Positions 19,658-30,572 of a stretch of DNA of 64,000 bases are shown piece after piece. The first letter of the stretch is position 1. Each line of letters starts with the position of its first letter. The translations under genes and the position numbers were made by a program. The stretch is from Shewanella aestuarii. GTDB taxonomy: Bacteria > Pseudomonadota > Gammaproteobacteria > Enterobacterales > Shewanellaceae. Location: NCBI RefSeq assembly GCF_014647215.1, contig NZ_BMOT01000001.1:744001-808000 (forward strand), written 5' to 3'. Under the pieces are notes generated by a model. The model ran no database searches. It saw only the letters and a program-made list of their open reading frames with translations, and was not told the DNA's origin.

Positions 19658-19714
19658 AAAATACGAGTTATAAAATTAAGCTAAATGCTTAATCGCATTC
19701 AAATCCCGTATTTT
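19658..19714 (-). repeat. Nested inverted repeats in the ppsA 3' region
   Basis: Outer arms AAAATACG (19658-19665) and CGTATTTT (19707-19714) enclose an inner stem ATTAAGC (19675-19681) / GCTTAAT (19687-19693). Read on the minus strand the inner stem is followed by a short T-rich stretch. It may be a first, weaker terminator or an mRNA-stabilising 3' structure for ppsA. Confidence 0.5.
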
Positions 19715-19729
19715 AACAAGTTTAATTGA

Positions 19730-22099
19730 TTAAGCATGTTCTTTGGCTAGGTATAACCAAGTATCAATTACCGTATCTGGATTCAGTGATACGGTATCAA
19801 TACCTTGTTCAACTAACCATTGTGCAAAATCAGCATGGTCAGATGGGCCTTGGCCACAAATACCAACATACGCGCCCTTCGCTTTAGCAGCTTTAATAGC
19901 CATAGCTAATAGCGCTTTAACCGCTTCATTACGCTCGTCGAACAAGTGACTGATAATGCCTGAGTCACGATCTAAGCCCAAGGTTAGCTGAGTTAAATCG
20001 TTTGACCCAATTGAGAAACCGTCAAAGTACTCAAGGAACTGCTCTGCAAGAATGGCATTTGAAGGTAATTCACACATCATAATGACGCGTAAACCATCTT
20101 TACCACGCTCTAAACCTTGTTCTTTAAGCAACTCGATAACCTGTGATGCTTCGCCTAATGTACGTACGAATGGGATCATCACTTCCACGTTGGTTAAGCC
20201 CATTTGGTTACGAACTCGTTTAATCGCTTCACACTCTAACGCGAAACAATCGCGGAATGATTCAGAGATATAACGACTTGCACCACGGAAGCCCAACATT
20301 GGGTTTTCTTCTTCTGGCTCATAATGTTCACCGCCGACTAAGTTTGCGTACTCGTTAGACTTAAAGTCTGACATACGTACAATCACTTTTTTCGGGTAGA
20401 AAGCAGAAGCAATCGTTGCAATACCTTCAACTAAACGAGCAATATAAAATTCAACAGGTGATTCATATCCTGCAATCATCTCGTTAATTTCAGTTTGTAA
20501 TGCAGCATCTTGTTGATTGAATTCAAGTAGCGCTTTAGGGTGAATACCAATCATACGGTTGATAATAAACTCTAAACGGGCAAGACCTACACCTTCATTT
20601 GGCAAACGAGCAAAATCAAATGCACGATCAGGGTTACCTACGTTCATCATGATTTTCATCGGTAAATCAGGTAATGAGTCAACACGGTTGGTGACAACCT
20701 CAAACTCTTGTTTACCCGAATAAATGATACCTGTATCGCCTTCGGCACATGATACGGTAACCACTTCGCCATTTTGAATTAAATCAGTTACATTGCCACA
20801 ACCTACTACAGCAGGAACCCCAAGCTCACGGGCAATAATTGCCGCATGACAAGTACGTCCACCACGGTTAGTTACAATCGCGCTTGCACGTTTCATGATA
20901 GGTTCCCAATCAGGATCCGTCATGTCGGTCACGAGTACGTCGCCAGGTTGGATTTGATCCATGTCTTCAATTGACGCTAATACTTTGGCTACGCCGCTAC
21001 CTATCTTGTGACCAATAGCACGACCTTCACATAACACTTCGCCTTTGGTTTTTAAGTGGTAACGTTCAATTAATTGAACATCTTCACGGCTGCGCACGGT
21101 TTCTGGACGCGCTTGCACAATATAAAGCTTACCGTCGTTGCCATCTTTTGCCCATTCGATGTCCATTGGACGACCATAGTGCTTTTCAATCACAACGGCT
21201 TGTTTAGCCAGTTCCATCACTTCAGCATCATCGATTGAGAATAAACGTCTTTGCTCAGCAGACACGTCTTCAATCTTAACTTGTTTACCGTGTGACGCAT
21301 CGTCAGAGTAAACCATTTGAATTAACTTACTGCCGATGTTACGGCGCACAACGGCTTGGTGCCCTTGCGCTAAAATTGGCTTATGAACATAAAACTCGTC
21401 AGGGTTAACTGCACCCTGCACAACCATTTCACCTAAACCGAATGAAGACGTGATAAACACAACGTCGTTGTTACCTGATTCAGTGTCCATGGTGAACATG
21501 ACGCCTGATGCAGCTTTATCTGAACGAACCATGCGCTGAACGCCGGCCGATAAAGCAACACCTTGGTGTTCATAACCTTGGTGAACACGATAAGAAATAG
21601 CACGGTCATTAAATAGCGAAGCAAATACATGCTTAATCGCTAGAATAACGGCGTCGTAGCCCTTAACGTTTAGGAAAGTTTCTTGCTGACCAGCAAATGA
21701 AGCGTCTGGCATATCTTCAGCAGTGGCAGATGAACGCACTGCAAATGAAGCATCTGAGGTTTCGCTGGCTAATTTTTCATAGGCATCACGAACTGCCGCT
21801 TCAAATTCTGGATGGAATGGGGTTTCAATAACCCACTGTCTGATCTGTGCACCGGCTTTCGCTAGCGCGGTTACATCGTCTACATCTAAGGTTTCTAGAA
21901 GGTCGTAAATTTTTTGATTTACGCCACTTTGCTCGAGGAATTCATTAAACGCATGAGAGGTAGTTGCAAAACCACCAGGTACTTGAACGCCTGCATTGGC
22001 AAGATTACTTATCATCTCTCCAAGGGATGCGTTTTTACCGCCAACCTTGTTTACATCACCCATGCCTAATTCTTGATACCAGAGTACGTATTGCTGCAC
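19730..22099 (-). CDS. ppsA: Phosphoenolpyruvate synthase
   Basis: The 789-residue pyruvate, water dikinase, which makes PEP from pyruvate and ATP during gluconeogenesis. The N-terminal ATP-grasp PEP/pyruvate-binding domain (about 15-340, with KNASLGEM and [10 protein letters not shown]), the swivelling phosphohistidine domain (His418 in GGRTCHAA) and the C-terminal PEP-utilising barrel ([10 protein letters not shown]) are all complete. The start is GTG, with CGGAG 8 bases ahead. It is divergent from ppsR, whose product switches PpsA on and off by phosphorylation of the Thr next to the catalytic His. Confidence 0.97.
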   Translation of the reverse strand: MQQYVLWYQELGMGDVNKVGGKNASLGEMISNLANAGVQVPGGFATTSHAFNEFLEQSGVNQKIYDLLETLDVDDVTALAKAGAQIRQWVIETPFHPEFEAAVRDAYEKLASETSDASFAVRSSATAEDMPDASFAGQQETFLNVKGYDAVILAIKHVFASLFNDRAISYRVHQGYEHQGVALSAGVQRMVRSDKAASGVMFTMDTESGNNDVVFITSSFGLGEMVVQGAVNPDEFYVHKPILAQGHQAVVRRNIGSKLIQMVYSDDASHGKQVKIEDVSAEQRRLFSIDDAEVMELAKQAVVIEKHYGRPMDIEWAKDGNDGKLYIVQARPETVRSREDVQLIERYHLKTKGEVLCEGRAIGHKIGSGVAKVLASIEDMDQIQPGDVLVTDMTDPDWEPIMKRASAIVTNRGGRTCHAAIIARELGVPAVVGCGNVTDLIQNGEVVTVSCAEGDTGIIYSGKQEFEVVTNRVDSLPDLPMKIMMNVGNPDRAFDFARLPNEGVGLARLEFIINRMIGIHPKALLEFNQQDAALQTEINEMIAGYESPVEFYIARLVEGIATIASAFYPKKVIVRMSDFKSNEYANLVGGEHYEPEEENPMLGFRGASRYISESFRDCFALECEAIKRVRNQMGLTNVEVMIPFVRTLGEASQVIELLKEQGLERGKDGLRVIMMCELPSNAILAEQFLEYFDGFSIGSNDLTQLTLGLDRDSGIISHLFDERNEAVKALLAMAIKAAKAKGAYVGICGQGPSDHADFAQWLVEQGIDTVSLNPDTVIDTWLYLAKEHA

Positions 22100-22226
22100 A
22101 GTTTTATCTCCGCAAGTTTTTTATTTCAGTGGCCACTTCACATGAGGGCAAGGGCATTCTACACTCCCCAATAACACGCGTAAATCTATAATTTTATTTG
22201 TAATTTTATTACTACAAGAGGTCATA

Positions 22227-23039
22227 ATGGCACCAAAAGTATTTTATATCTCAGATGGGACGGCGATCACAGCAGAGGTTTTTGGGCATGCTGTGCTTTC
22301 TCAATTTCCTATTCAATTTGAAGCACTTACCATTCCGTTTGTTGAAACGTTACAGCGTGCAGAAAAAGTAAAACAACAAATAAATGATTGTTTTATTACA
22401 ACAGGTGAAAGACCACTGGTATTTCATTCCATCGTAAACCCAGATATTCGAAATGTGATTTATTCATCTGAAGGTATGGATTATGACTTTTTAAATACCT
22501 TTGTTGCGCCTTTAGAACAACATTTAGGCGTTGAAGCGAAACCGGTATTGCATCGAACCCATGGTAAAGCCAACCACAGTTATGAAGCACGAATAGATGC
22601 AATTAACTTCTCAATGGAGAACGATGATGGCCAAACCATGAAACATATGGACAAGGCGGATATCATTTTATTAGGGGTATCGCGTTGCGGAAAAACACCA
22701 TCAAGTCTTTATTTATCAATGCAATTTGGTATTAAAGCGGCAAATTACCCCTTCACTGAAGATGATATGGATAACCTCAAATTGCCTGATGCGTTAAAGC
22801 GAAACAAATCGAAATTATTCGGTTTGACTATTGATCCAATGCGTTTACATGAAATTCGTCAAAGCCGTATGGAGAATAGCCGTTACTCTTCGCTGAGACA
22901 GTGCCGAATAGAAGTTAAAGAGGTTGAAATGCTTTATAAAAAAGAGCGGATCCCCTTCGTAAATACCACAAATCACTCGGTTGAAGAAATCGCCACCAAA
23001 ATATTAGATGTTACAGGACTAGAACGTCACATGTTCTAA
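22227..23039 (+). CDS. ppsR: PEP synthetase regulatory protein (kinase/pyrophosphorylase)
   Basis: The 270-residue bifunctional ADP-dependent kinase and phosphate-dependent pyrophosphorylase of the DUF299 family. It inactivates and reactivates PEP synthase. The P-loop is at residues 150-157 (GVSRCGKT) and the N-terminal SDGTAITAE motif is intact. AGAGG precedes the ATG. It is divergent from its target ppsA across a 127-base spacer, and next to aroH as in E. coli (ydiA). Confidence 0.95.
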   Translation: MAPKVFYISDGTAITAEVFGHAVLSQFPIQFEALTIPFVETLQRAEKVKQQINDCFITTGERPLVFHSIVNPDIRNVIYSSEGMDYDFLNTFVAPLEQHLGVEAKPVLHRTHGKANHSYEARIDAINFSMENDDGQTMKHMDKADIILLGVSRCGKTPSSLYLSMQFGIKAANYPFTEDDMDNLKLPDALKRNKSKLFGLTIDPMRLHEIRQSRMENSRYSSLRQCRIEVKEVEMLYKKERIPFVNTTNHSVEEIATKILDVTGLERHMF

Positions 23040-23079
23040 GGTCTGTTCTGATATTTAAACAATCCTATGTCCTGTTTTT

Positions 23080-23120
23080 GGCGTTTATTTTGTGCTTTAT
23101 GAGTTATAAAAATAAACGCC
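23080..23120. repeat. Perfect 12-base inverted repeat between ppsR and aroH
   Basis: GGCGTTTATTTT (23080-23091) and AAAATAAACGCC (23109-23120) form a 12-base perfect stem with a 17-base loop. There is no T run after the stem on either strand, so it is not a standard intrinsic terminator. It lies 40 bases after the ppsR stop. Confidence 0.6.
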
Positions 23121-23224
23121 GCCCTCAGCTTATTTATACCTAAATGATTTAATCAATTGGGTTCATCGATAATTTTCAAGTACAAGTTAGCCTTTGAAAC
23201 TCGCAAAGACTGCATATTTGAGGT

Positions 23225-23230
23225 TATAAT
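23225..23230 (+). promoter_or_regulatory. Candidate -10 box of aroH
   Basis: A perfect TATAAT lies 50 bases upstream of the aroH start. No good -35 is present at 16-18 bases, so an activator or a weak -35 would be required. No clear TrpR operator was recognised. Confidence 0.35.
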
Positions 23231-23280
23231 CGCGGGCATTATGATGCGACTAAGCACCTCACGATTTAGCGGTAAAATGA

Positions 23281-24348
23281 ATGACCATTAAAACAGACGA
23301 ACTACGTACATCCCTTTTATGTAAAGTAATTTCACCCGCACAACTTGCGTCTGAATATCCGCTTACTCAAGATGCTGCCGATTATCTCGTTCAGCAACGT
23401 AGAGAAGTAGAAGCCATTATATCTGGTGAAGATCAGCGTTTATTAGTCATTATTGGGCCTTGTTCAATACATGATACAAAAGCGGCATTAGATTACGCGC
23501 AGCGCTTATCCGTGTTACACCATGAACTAAAAGATGATTTATGCATTTTAATGCGCGTTTACTTTGAAAAGCCTCGTACAATCGTCGGCTGGAAAGGCTT
23601 GATATCCGATCCCGACTTAGACGGCAGCTTTAGCCCTAACAAAGGCTTACGCATGGCGCGTCAACTGTTACAGCAAATTACTGAATTGAAGTTACCGATT
23701 GCGACTGAGTTTTTAGACATGGTAAACGGTCAATATATCGCTGATTTGATCACCTGGGGCGCTATTGGTGCTCGTACCACCGAAAGCCAAATTCACCGTG
23801 AAATGGCTTCCGCGTTATCTTGTCCTGTTGGTTTTAAAAATGGCACCGATGGCAATATCAATATTGCTGTTGATGCTGTCCGTGCTGCACAGGTACCGCA
23901 TATTTTTTATTCTCCAGATAAAGATGGTGCAATGGCAGTATACCGAACTCACGGTAATCCATACGGCCACATCATTTTACGTGGTGGTAAACAGCCTAAT
24001 TATGAAGCCAGTGATATTGAAATTGTTCGCCAGCAGTTAGAAGCCGTTGGCGTTAGTCAGCGTATTGTGGTCGATTTTAGTCATGGCAACAGCCAGAAAA
24101 AGCATAAGAATCAGCTGAATGTGGCCGATAGCATTATGGCTCAACTTCGTGATGGTTCAACTGCGGTTGCCGGGATCATGGCAGAAAGCTTTATGATAGA
24201 GGGTAATCAACAAGTGGTTGAAGGTCAGCCTTTAACCTACGGTCAAAGTATTACCGATGCCTGTTTACATTGGGAAGATTCAGAAAAATTATTGCGAGAA
24301 CTGGCTGAGGCGTCTCGTGATCGTAAAGCAAAACTTGCCAATAAATAA
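23281..24348 (+). CDS. aroH: 3-deoxy-7-phosphoheptulonate synthase, AroH type
   Basis: A 355-residue class I DAHP synthase, which joins PEP and erythrose-4-phosphate in the first step of aromatic amino-acid synthesis. GPCSIHD (about residue 60), RVYFEKPRT, GARTTESQIHREMASALS and the metal-binding DFSHGN are intact. Compared from memory with the three E. coli isozymes, the sequence follows AroH (for example TDELRT, ISDPDL, ATEFLDMV, YGQSITD) rather than AroF or AroG. The ppsR-aroH order is also that of E. coli. The expected feedback inhibitor is tryptophan, by inference. It uses the PEP that PpsA makes. Confidence 0.93.
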   Translation: MTIKTDELRTSLLCKVISPAQLASEYPLTQDAADYLVQQRREVEAIISGEDQRLLVIIGPCSIHDTKAALDYAQRLSVLHHELKDDLCILMRVYFEKPRTIVGWKGLISDPDLDGSFSPNKGLRMARQLLQQITELKLPIATEFLDMVNGQYIADLITWGAIGARTTESQIHREMASALSCPVGFKNGTDGNINIAVDAVRAAQVPHIFYSPDKDGAMAVYRTHGNPYGHIILRGGKQPNYEASDIEIVRQQLEAVGVSQRIVVDFSHGNSQKKHKNQLNVADSIMAQLRDGSTAVAGIMAESFMIEGNQQVVEGQPLTYGQSITDACLHWEDSEKLLRELAEASRDRKAKLANK

Positions 24349-24367
24349 GTTGTAATGGTTTTAGCAG

Positions 24368-24396
24368 AAAAACCAGCATCTAATGCTGGTTTTTTA
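24368..24396 (+). terminator. Intrinsic terminator of aroH
   Basis: A twelve-base perfect stem (AAAAACCAGCAT / ATGCTGGTTTTT) with a three-base loop and trailing T, 20 bases after the aroH stop. Confidence 0.92.
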
Positions 24397-24526
24397 TTTT
24401 TAATCGCTAAATAATCTATCAGACAATAAAAACACAAACTTAAACAAACATGCTTCAGCTTGCGATAAGATAATTGCTAGGCCAATCTCTAATAATTTTA
24501 GAGATTGAAATTAACTTAACCACCAA

Positions 24527-25747
24527 TCATGCCGTGCTTTTGGGGTTCAATTTAGCAAAGTCTTTCTCTACTAATAAGAATGCCCTCACAAGGTTTGCAT
24601 CAAATAAACGTCCTGATTGTTGGGTAATATACTCAACCGCCTTAATATGACCATTCATTTCTTTGTATTGCCGTGGGCTTGTCATGCCATCATAAACATC
24701 TACTAGGCGCATAATTCGCGCACTTAAAGGGATAAGAGCGCCAACCACATTTTGTGGATAACCAGAACCATCCCAATTTTCATGATGATACAAGGCAATA
24801 TCCTTCGCCATAGACAACATTTTACAATCACTGTCACATCTAAGCATGTCTTTAATAATATTTGTCCCAACTACACAGTGGCGTTTAATAAGTTCAACGT
24901 CATCTAACGATAATTTTTTTTCACTAGACAATAATGCTTCTGGGACATCGCGCATTCCAACATCATGCAACATACTAGCAAGCATTAGATTATCAATATT
25001 AGTTATCACATCTTTTTCATGGGTTGCAGATTCAGAGACTTGTTCTGCTAATACCTTCACATACATTGCGACACGATGTATATGTTGCTGCACATCAGGG
25101 TTACTTCCTTCTAATGCAGTCGCTAATCCAACAATCAATGCATATCTTGAATTGAGGGTCCGAGTTAAGTTTTTAGCGGTTATCGATAATAAATAACCAA
25201 AAATCAACATAGCACCAATATTTGTCGCCATAAAAATTATGGCAATAACACACCAGATAAAAAATGAATATCCCTGAATATTTGGCCAGGACAGCCAATG
25301 GTAATAATAAAAAAGTCCAATGATGGCAAGAGTCAAAAAATTAATGATTTGGGCAATATACCCTGATTTAGTCCCCAGCAGCGCACAACTTAATAGAGGG
25401 TAAATGAATAACCAAAAATAGCCCGCACCAGCTGGGCCAAGCACAAATAAATAGGCCACACCAATAACATAAGTCATAGTGCTGCCGAGTATAAATCTGA
25501 CTTTTAATGGTATAACGCTGGCAAAAGTGATTAACAAAAATAGGCTGTAAACAAGGGTGTCGAATACCACAAGATCCCAGTGGCCAATGTTAATACATAA
25601 GTAAACACTGCTGATATAAACCGGAAAACATAAGAGGGCTAAAACAGTGAACACCCGTTCAAAAATTGTTTTACGCCATTGAGTTAACTTAGATATAAAA
25701 ACAAATTTAATTTGGTCTTGATCGTTAGATTTAATTATCACTGACAT
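24527..25747 (-). CDS. Membrane HD-GYP domain protein, predicted cyclic-di-GMP phosphodiesterase
   Basis: A 406-residue protein with about six hydrophobic segments in residues 30-190, then a C-terminal HD-GYP domain. The HD pair is at 261-262 (LHDVGMRDVPE), His321-His322 are in HHENWDGSGYP, and the GYP triad is at 329-331, so the metal and catalytic residues look intact. HD-GYP enzymes hydrolyse cyclic-di-GMP. The N-terminal membrane part resembles a sensory MASE-like module but is not assigned. The ATG at 25747 is chosen because AGGA lies 7 bases ahead; a longer frame from a TTG at 25777 would run through that site. Confidence 0.88.
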   Translation of the reverse strand: MSVIIKSNDQDQIKFVFISKLTQWRKTIFERVFTVLALLCFPVYISSVYLCINIGHWDLVVFDTLVYSLFLLITFASVIPLKVRFILGSTMTYVIGVAYLFVLGPAGAGYFWLFIYPLLSCALLGTKSGYIAQIINFLTLAIIGLFYYYHWLSWPNIQGYSFFIWCVIAIIFMATNIGAMLIFGYLLSITAKNLTRTLNSRYALIVGLATALEGSNPDVQQHIHRVAMYVKVLAEQVSESATHEKDVITNIDNLMLASMLHDVGMRDVPEALLSSEKKLSLDDVELIKRHCVVGTNIIKDMLRCDSDCKMLSMAKDIALYHHENWDGSGYPQNVVGALIPLSARIMRLVDVYDGMTSPRQYKEMNGHIKAVEYITQQSGRLFDANLVRAFLLVEKDFAKLNPKSTA

Positions 25748-25863
25748 TTTCAATCCTTTGAAACCTGTACAGGACAAGCTTAGCTAGATATATTGAAATC
25801 GCAATTGAAAATTTTTTGATAAGCTAATAAACCTTCTGCCAATGGTTAATTTAAGGAGCATTA

Positions 25864-26574
25864 ATGCAAAAATCCACTGCAACAATTCTAGGGCTAATGC
25901 TTGTAATCAGTTTTACCATTTTTGGATTACTCATTAAGCAAGCATTGTTAGAGGTAAAGACTTATGACCGCAATGTCACGGTTAAAGGGCTTGCTGAGGC
26001 TGAATTTCCTGCTGACATTGTTATTTGGCCAATTCAATTTACAGCAGCCGATAACGATCTTGAAAATTTATATAATCAAATCGATGAACAGGCACAACAA
26101 ATTATTGCTTTTTTAGCATCACAAAATATTGCCGCTAATGAAGTCAGTTATGCTTCGCCAAAAATCAACGACAAATTAGCTCAACAATATGGTGGACAAC
26201 AAGACTTTGAGTTTCGCTATACCGCGCTACAAACCATCACAGTTTATTCAAGTAGTATTGCATTGGTTCGTGATGCTATGCCTAAAATTACCGAACTTGG
26301 GAAAAAAGGCATAGTGTTTAGTCAAAATGATTACAACGCTCAGGTTGAATATATTTTCAGTCGGTTAAATGATGTAAAGCCACAGATGATAGAACAATCC
26401 ACCACTAATGCTCGGATGGTTGCTGAGAAGTTTGCTGCGGACTCTAACAGCCGATTAGGTAAAATCAAGAATGCTTCTCAAGGTCAATTTTCTATTGGCG
26501 ATAGAGATAAAAACAACCCACATATCAAACGTGTACGAGTCGTATCAACCATTGCTTATTATTTAGCAGATTAA
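25864..26574 (+). CDS. SIMPL-domain (DUF541, YggE-like) protein
   Basis: A 236-residue protein with one N-terminal membrane anchor or signal segment (residues 8-27) and a periplasmic SIMPL domain beginning at YDRNVTVKGLAEAEFPADIV. The family is widespread; E. coli YggE has been linked to lowering oxidative stress, but the biochemical role is unknown. AAGGAG precedes the ATG. It is monocistronic, divergent from the HD-GYP gene and convergent with the chemoreceptor gene. Confidence 0.88.
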   Translation: MQKSTATILGLMLVISFTIFGLLIKQALLEVKTYDRNVTVKGLAEAEFPADIVIWPIQFTAADNDLENLYNQIDEQAQQIIAFLASQNIAANEVSYASPKINDKLAQQYGGQQDFEFRYTALQTITVYSSSIALVRDAMPKITELGKKGIVFSQNDYNAQVEYIFSRLNDVKPQMIEQSTTNARMVAEKFAADSNSRLGKIKNASQGQFSIGDRDKNNPHIKRVRVVSTIAYYLAD

Positions 26575-26585
26575 GATTAATTAAT

Positions 26586-26616
26586 ATAAAAAAGGCTCTG
26601 CATATCAGAGCCTTTT
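26586..26616 (-). terminator. Terminator between the SIMPL and chemoreceptor genes
   Basis: An eleven-base stem (AAAAGGCTCTG / CAGAGCCTTTT) with a five-base loop. The T run is longer on the minus strand, which favours the chemoreceptor gene, but it probably acts both ways. Confidence 0.88.
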
Positions 26617-26635
26617 AGTTAACCGTTTGAATATG

Positions 26636-28078
26636 TTAAGCCGTACGATACTGAGTTAAAATTTGGCTTAGCCCTTTAGAAGACACATTTAAATCTTTAG
26701 CAATCACCAATGCCTGATTCGCGTTGGCTAAAATGGTATTCGATTGACTTCTCACTTCATTCACTTGTGACACAATATCAGCTGATGCCACACTTTGTTC
26801 TTCAGCTGACGCGGCTATCTGACTGCTCATATCAAATACTGCATTGATTGAATCAGCCATATGAGTGATCTCTTCACCCACAGCCATAATACTGGTACTA
26901 CCCTCATCGGCTTGTTTGACAATGTCATTGGTGATTTGCGTTAACTTAGTAGACCCTTTTTGTAAGCCTTCAATCATGGTTTGAATTTCAACGGTCGCGT
27001 TTTGTGTCCTACCCGCAAGCGTACGCACTTCATCCGCTACGACAGCAAAACCACGACCTTGCTCACCTGCGCGCGCGGCTTCAATTGCCGCATTTAACGC
27101 TAATAAGTTAGTTTGTTCGGAAATACCATTAATGGTAGTCACCACGGCATTAATTTGAGTCGCATCTTTTGATAACTGTTCAACGGATGCAAATGCTTCG
27201 GAGATCCTAGCCGTTAAATAGCTGATACGTTGCTCAGCATCTTTAATTTTCTTACGGCTTTCATTCACCTGATTAGCATTTTCTTTTGTATGACCGGAGG
27301 TCGTTGAAGCATGGTGAGACACATCCGAAATGGCTGCCGTCATTTGCTCCATTGAATGCGACACAGAATCCAAAAAATGATGTTGCTGTTTGATTAAGTC
27401 ATCATTTGTACTGGCTTGTTGACTAAAAGTGGTTGCTGCCATGGCCAAGGTTTTGGCATTTTCGCCAATCGCGGTCACCATCTCGCTCATGTTATCAGCA
27501 CAGCGGTCAATCTCTTTAGCAATCAAACTAAAATCATCAGTACCAAAAAAGTTGAGACGTTGAGTTAAGTTCCCGTCCGCTAAGCGTTTAATCGCCACAT
27601 ACATATCCCATAGTCCGCCTCCCAATGAGGTCGAGATCCAATAGCACAATTGGAACAATGGCAATAAACCTAACAAGGCATACCAAAATAGACTGCTATC
27701 CGATTGCGATTCCTCCCATTGTGTTACATTCTTGGTCAATGACAAATATTCATCACCCACTGGCGCAGTTACGGTAATCGCATCCCCCTGTCGAGAAGAT
27801 GTTGAACGTGACACCAAAGATAATTGATTATCTCGAACAAACTGATCTAATTGATCGGATGATAATTGCTGGTTAGTTGCCGCATCGGCAAATGCCTGAA
27901 CACTGGCGGTAACTTGAGCCATAGAGGCTGCTTGAATGATTTTTTGATTATGCTGTTGATTTAAAACAGCTATGGCGAGTGTAATTAGTGTAACTAATGA
28001 ACAAACAACCCAAAACTTGCCGTTCAAACTGAGTTTGATCAGCATGGCATCGACTTTACGAAACTGAATTTGTTTCAT
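26636..28078 (-). CDS. Methyl-accepting chemotaxis protein
   Basis: A 480-residue transmembrane chemoreceptor. TM1 is at about 21-41, then a small periplasmic region of about 100 residues, TM2 at about 145-165, a HAMP-like linker and a long cytoplasmic coiled coil. The signalling hairpin tip is present: [20 protein letters not shown] followed by [20 protein letters not shown]. It binds CheW and CheA through this tip. The ligand is unknown. It is a paralogue of the receptor at 51-53 kb, with a similar N-terminal cytoplasmic stub before TM1. Confidence 0.95.
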   Translation of the reverse strand: MKQIQFRKVDAMLIKLSLNGKFWVVCSLVTLITLAIAVLNQQHNQKIIQAASMAQVTASVQAFADAATNQQLSSDQLDQFVRDNQLSLVSRSTSSRQGDAITVTAPVGDEYLSLTKNVTQWEESQSDSSLFWYALLGLLPLFQLCYWISTSLGGGLWDMYVAIKRLADGNLTQRLNFFGTDDFSLIAKEIDRCADNMSEMVTAIGENAKTLAMAATTFSQQASTNDDLIKQQHHFLDSVSHSMEQMTAAISDVSHHASTTSGHTKENANQVNESRKKIKDAEQRISYLTARISEAFASVEQLSKDATQINAVVTTINGISEQTNLLALNAAIEAARAGEQGRGFAVVADEVRTLAGRTQNATVEIQTMIEGLQKGSTKLTQITNDIVKQADEGSTSIMAVGEEITHMADSINAVFDMSSQIAASAEEQSVASADIVSQVNEVRSQSNTILANANQALVIAKDLNVSSKGLSQILTQYRTA

Positions 28079-28206
28079 AAGATTTCCCTAGTAATTATTA
28101 TGCAAACAGATAAAGCTGAACCAAAGTATAGTGTAATATTATTTTTTACTTTAAGTAGCGCAGCAACTTATTTTAACACACCCTTATTACGCACATATAA
28201 ACAGAT

Positions 28207-28243
28207 AAAGCCTAGGTGCTGACCCATACCACCTAGGCTTTTA
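28207..28243 (-). terminator. Probable terminator of the molybdenum hydroxylase operon
   Basis: An eleven-base perfect stem (AAAGCCTAGGT / ACCTAGGCTTT) with a 13-base loop, about 85 bases after the last gene of the operon. The T run on the minus strand is short, so efficiency may be moderate. Confidence 0.6.
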
Positions 28244-28327
28244 TTATCGGCCAGATTGACATAAACGTGAGTCGGTTAGCTCACAGTTTTACACTAAAAC
28301 TGACAGGGAAATCTGATTGGATCTCCC

Positions 28328-30571
28328 CTACACGGATAACACCTTATTTAACGGTAAATCACGATAACGATTTCCTGTAGCGGCAAAAATCGCATTGGTT
28401 AAACTTGGCGCAACAGGTGGAACTCCTGGCTCACCGACACCAGCTGGCTTGGCATTTGACTCAACTAATATCACTTCAATATCTGGGCATTGTGGCAATC
28501 TAAGCAAAGGATAATCATGGAAGTTTGACTGGGTAACCTTACCGTCTTTAAAGCTAATTTCACCCATCATGGCTAAACTTAACCCAAAAATTATCGCGCC
28601 TTCGGTTTGTGATTTCACCCTATCAGGGTTAACCACTAAACCAGCATCAATAGCGGCTATCGATTTCAGCACCTGTAATTTGTTATCAACCACTTCCACT
28701 AAAGTTGCCACAGCAACATAGCTTACAAAACTGCGATGAATAGCAAATCCCCAACCTTGATTTTTAGCCACTTGTGGCTGTTTGGCTAATGCGGCTTCCA
28801 TGACATTAAGCAAGTGGTGATATCGAGCAACATCAACAGGATGGTCGGCTAATTCTTCACCATAATTGCCATAGCTAAAACCTTGGTTTGCAAATGTTTC
28901 TTTACGGGCTGTGCCGAGCATTTCACGCCACATTTGAATGCACGGTTTATTGGCTTTTACGGCTAACTCATCAACAAAACTGCCAATACCAAAAGCATGC
29001 TGAATATTACACACTGAGCGCATCCAACCGATGCGAGTACGGGCAACCGCTTTCACCGCTTCTAATCGAATTTGAGGTAATGCTAACGGTACATCTGTAA
29101 AGCCAAGATCCAACTCGCCTGCAGAGGGCATATCAACCCCTTCTGCAAAGGTTGAACTAATAGATGGGAACCCCGTTCGTGCGAGTAAAGCATCAACCTT
29201 GTTGTTGCCATCAAACTTAGCTTGGTAAAACTGTGCACTGATTGCGTGATAATAACCATGCTGAATTTCATCTTCACGAGTCCAGGATACTTTTACTGGT
29301 TTATTAAGGCGTTGTGACAAAATGGCCGCTTCAACGCTAAAGTCGGGTTTCGATTTACGCCCAAAACCGCCGCCTAATAGGGTGACATTCACTTTGACAT
29401 TTTCTTCTTTAAGCCCTAAAGCCCCAGCAACATTTTGTTGAGTGCTTTGCGGCGTTTGAGTTGATGACCATAGCTCGCATCCTTCTGTAGTCACATGTGC
29501 AGTAGCAACAGGTGGCTCCATCATGGCATGGGTAAGATAAGGTACTGTGTAGACTGCATTTAAAGTGGATTCCTTAGGCCAATTTTTAACGCTATCACCT
29601 CGTTGGCGCATCACTTTACCCGGCTGTTTCACTTTATCCACTAATTCAGCCATATATTTGTCGGTGTCATGGCGATCATTCACTGAAGCCGTCCAGCTCA
29701 CTTTTAGTGCTTTTCTCCCCTGCATTGCGCTCCAAGTATTGGTTGCAATAACGGCGACGCCACCCAGGGCTTGAAAAACGGGAGCGCCTTTGGGAACAGG
29801 CAATTGAATGACATCAATAACGCCAACAACTTTACGCGCGTCACTATCATCCAGGCTTGCCACATCACTGCCTAATACTGGAGGTCGGCTAATACTGGCG
29901 TACACCATGCCATCTAACTTGATGTCATACCCATAAATAGCTTTACCGTTTAGCATGTCTTGCATATCAACAATGGTTTTGGACTGACCAATATGGGTAA
30001 AATCACTATCAGACTTTAACCTGACCGACTCTATTGCTGGTACCGTTTGTTTACCCGCATCTAGGGCCAACTCGCCAAAGGTCAGATTTTTATTTGAGCT
30101 TTTGTGAAATACCTTACCTGATTTGGCATAGACCTCAGACACCGGCACTTGCCACTTATCTGCAGCAGTCTGTTCAAGCATGGTCCGAGCCACCGCACCC
30201 ATTTGACGCATACGGGTGTAATGCTTTCGAATACTGCGACTACCATCGGTATTTTGGCTACCATAACGCTTGTCCGCTAGGCCTTGAATAACGACCACAT
30301 TATTCCAATCGGCTTCTAATTCATCAGCCAAAATCTGTGGGATCCCAGTGCGGATCCCCTGACCCATTTCAGACCTATGGCAGGTTAAATACACCTTATT
30401 ATCTTCACCTATCGCGATAAATAGATTCATCATGGCTTGCTTATCTTGCGCCAGTGCCATCGGACTCCACGCGAGCCCCGTTGCTCCTAAAGCTAACCCA
30501 CCACCGGCTGCACCAAATAATTTTAAAACATCACGGCGACTAATATTTTCAACTGCTGTAAATGTTGTCAT
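28328..30571 (-). CDS. Molybdopterin-binding subunit of a periplasmic aldehyde/xanthine-type oxidoreductase (IorB-like)
   Basis: The large subunit (747 residues from ATG 30571) of a xanthine dehydrogenase-family molybdenum hydroxylase. A twin-arginine signal, SRRDVLKLFGAAGG, lies about 11 residues from the start, so the folded complex is exported by Tat. Family motifs GGGFGRKS and the C-terminal GVGEPGVPPVAPSLTNAIFA (the region with the catalytic Glu) are present. The ATG is fixed by GGAGG 7 bases upstream and lies one base after the stop of the [2Fe-2S] subunit gene. The single-chain layout resembles isoquinoline 1-oxidoreductase beta and membrane aldehyde oxidases. The substrate is unknown; aldehydes or N-heterocycles are possible. 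Confidence 0.9.
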   Translation of the reverse strand: MTTFTAVENISRRDVLKLFGAAGGGLALGATGLAWSPMALAQDKQAMMNLFIAIGEDNKVYLTCHRSEMGQGIRTGIPQILADELEADWNNVVVIQGLADKRYGSQNTDGSRSIRKHYTRMRQMGAVARTMLEQTAADKWQVPVSEVYAKSGKVFHKSSNKNLTFGELALDAGKQTVPAIESVRLKSDSDFTHIGQSKTIVDMQDMLNGKAIYGYDIKLDGMVYASISRPPVLGSDVASLDDSDARKVVGVIDVIQLPVPKGAPVFQALGGVAVIATNTWSAMQGRKALKVSWTASVNDRHDTDKYMAELVDKVKQPGKVMRQRGDSVKNWPKESTLNAVYTVPYLTHAMMEPPVATAHVTTEGCELWSSTQTPQSTQQNVAGALGLKEENVKVNVTLLGGGFGRKSKPDFSVEAAILSQRLNKPVKVSWTREDEIQHGYYHAISAQFYQAKFDGNNKVDALLARTGFPSISSTFAEGVDMPSAGELDLGFTDVPLALPQIRLEAVKAVARTRIGWMRSVCNIQHAFGIGSFVDELAVKANKPCIQMWREMLGTARKETFANQGFSYGNYGEELADHPVDVARYHHLLNVMEAALAKQPQVAKNQGWGFAIHRSFVSYVAVATLVEVVDNKLQVLKSIAAIDAGLVVNPDRVKSQTEGAIIFGLSLAMMGEISFKDGKVTQSNFHDYPLLRLPQCPDIEVILVESNAKPAGVGEPGVPPVAPSLTNAIFAATGNRYRDLPLNKVLSV

Positions 30572-30572
30572 G

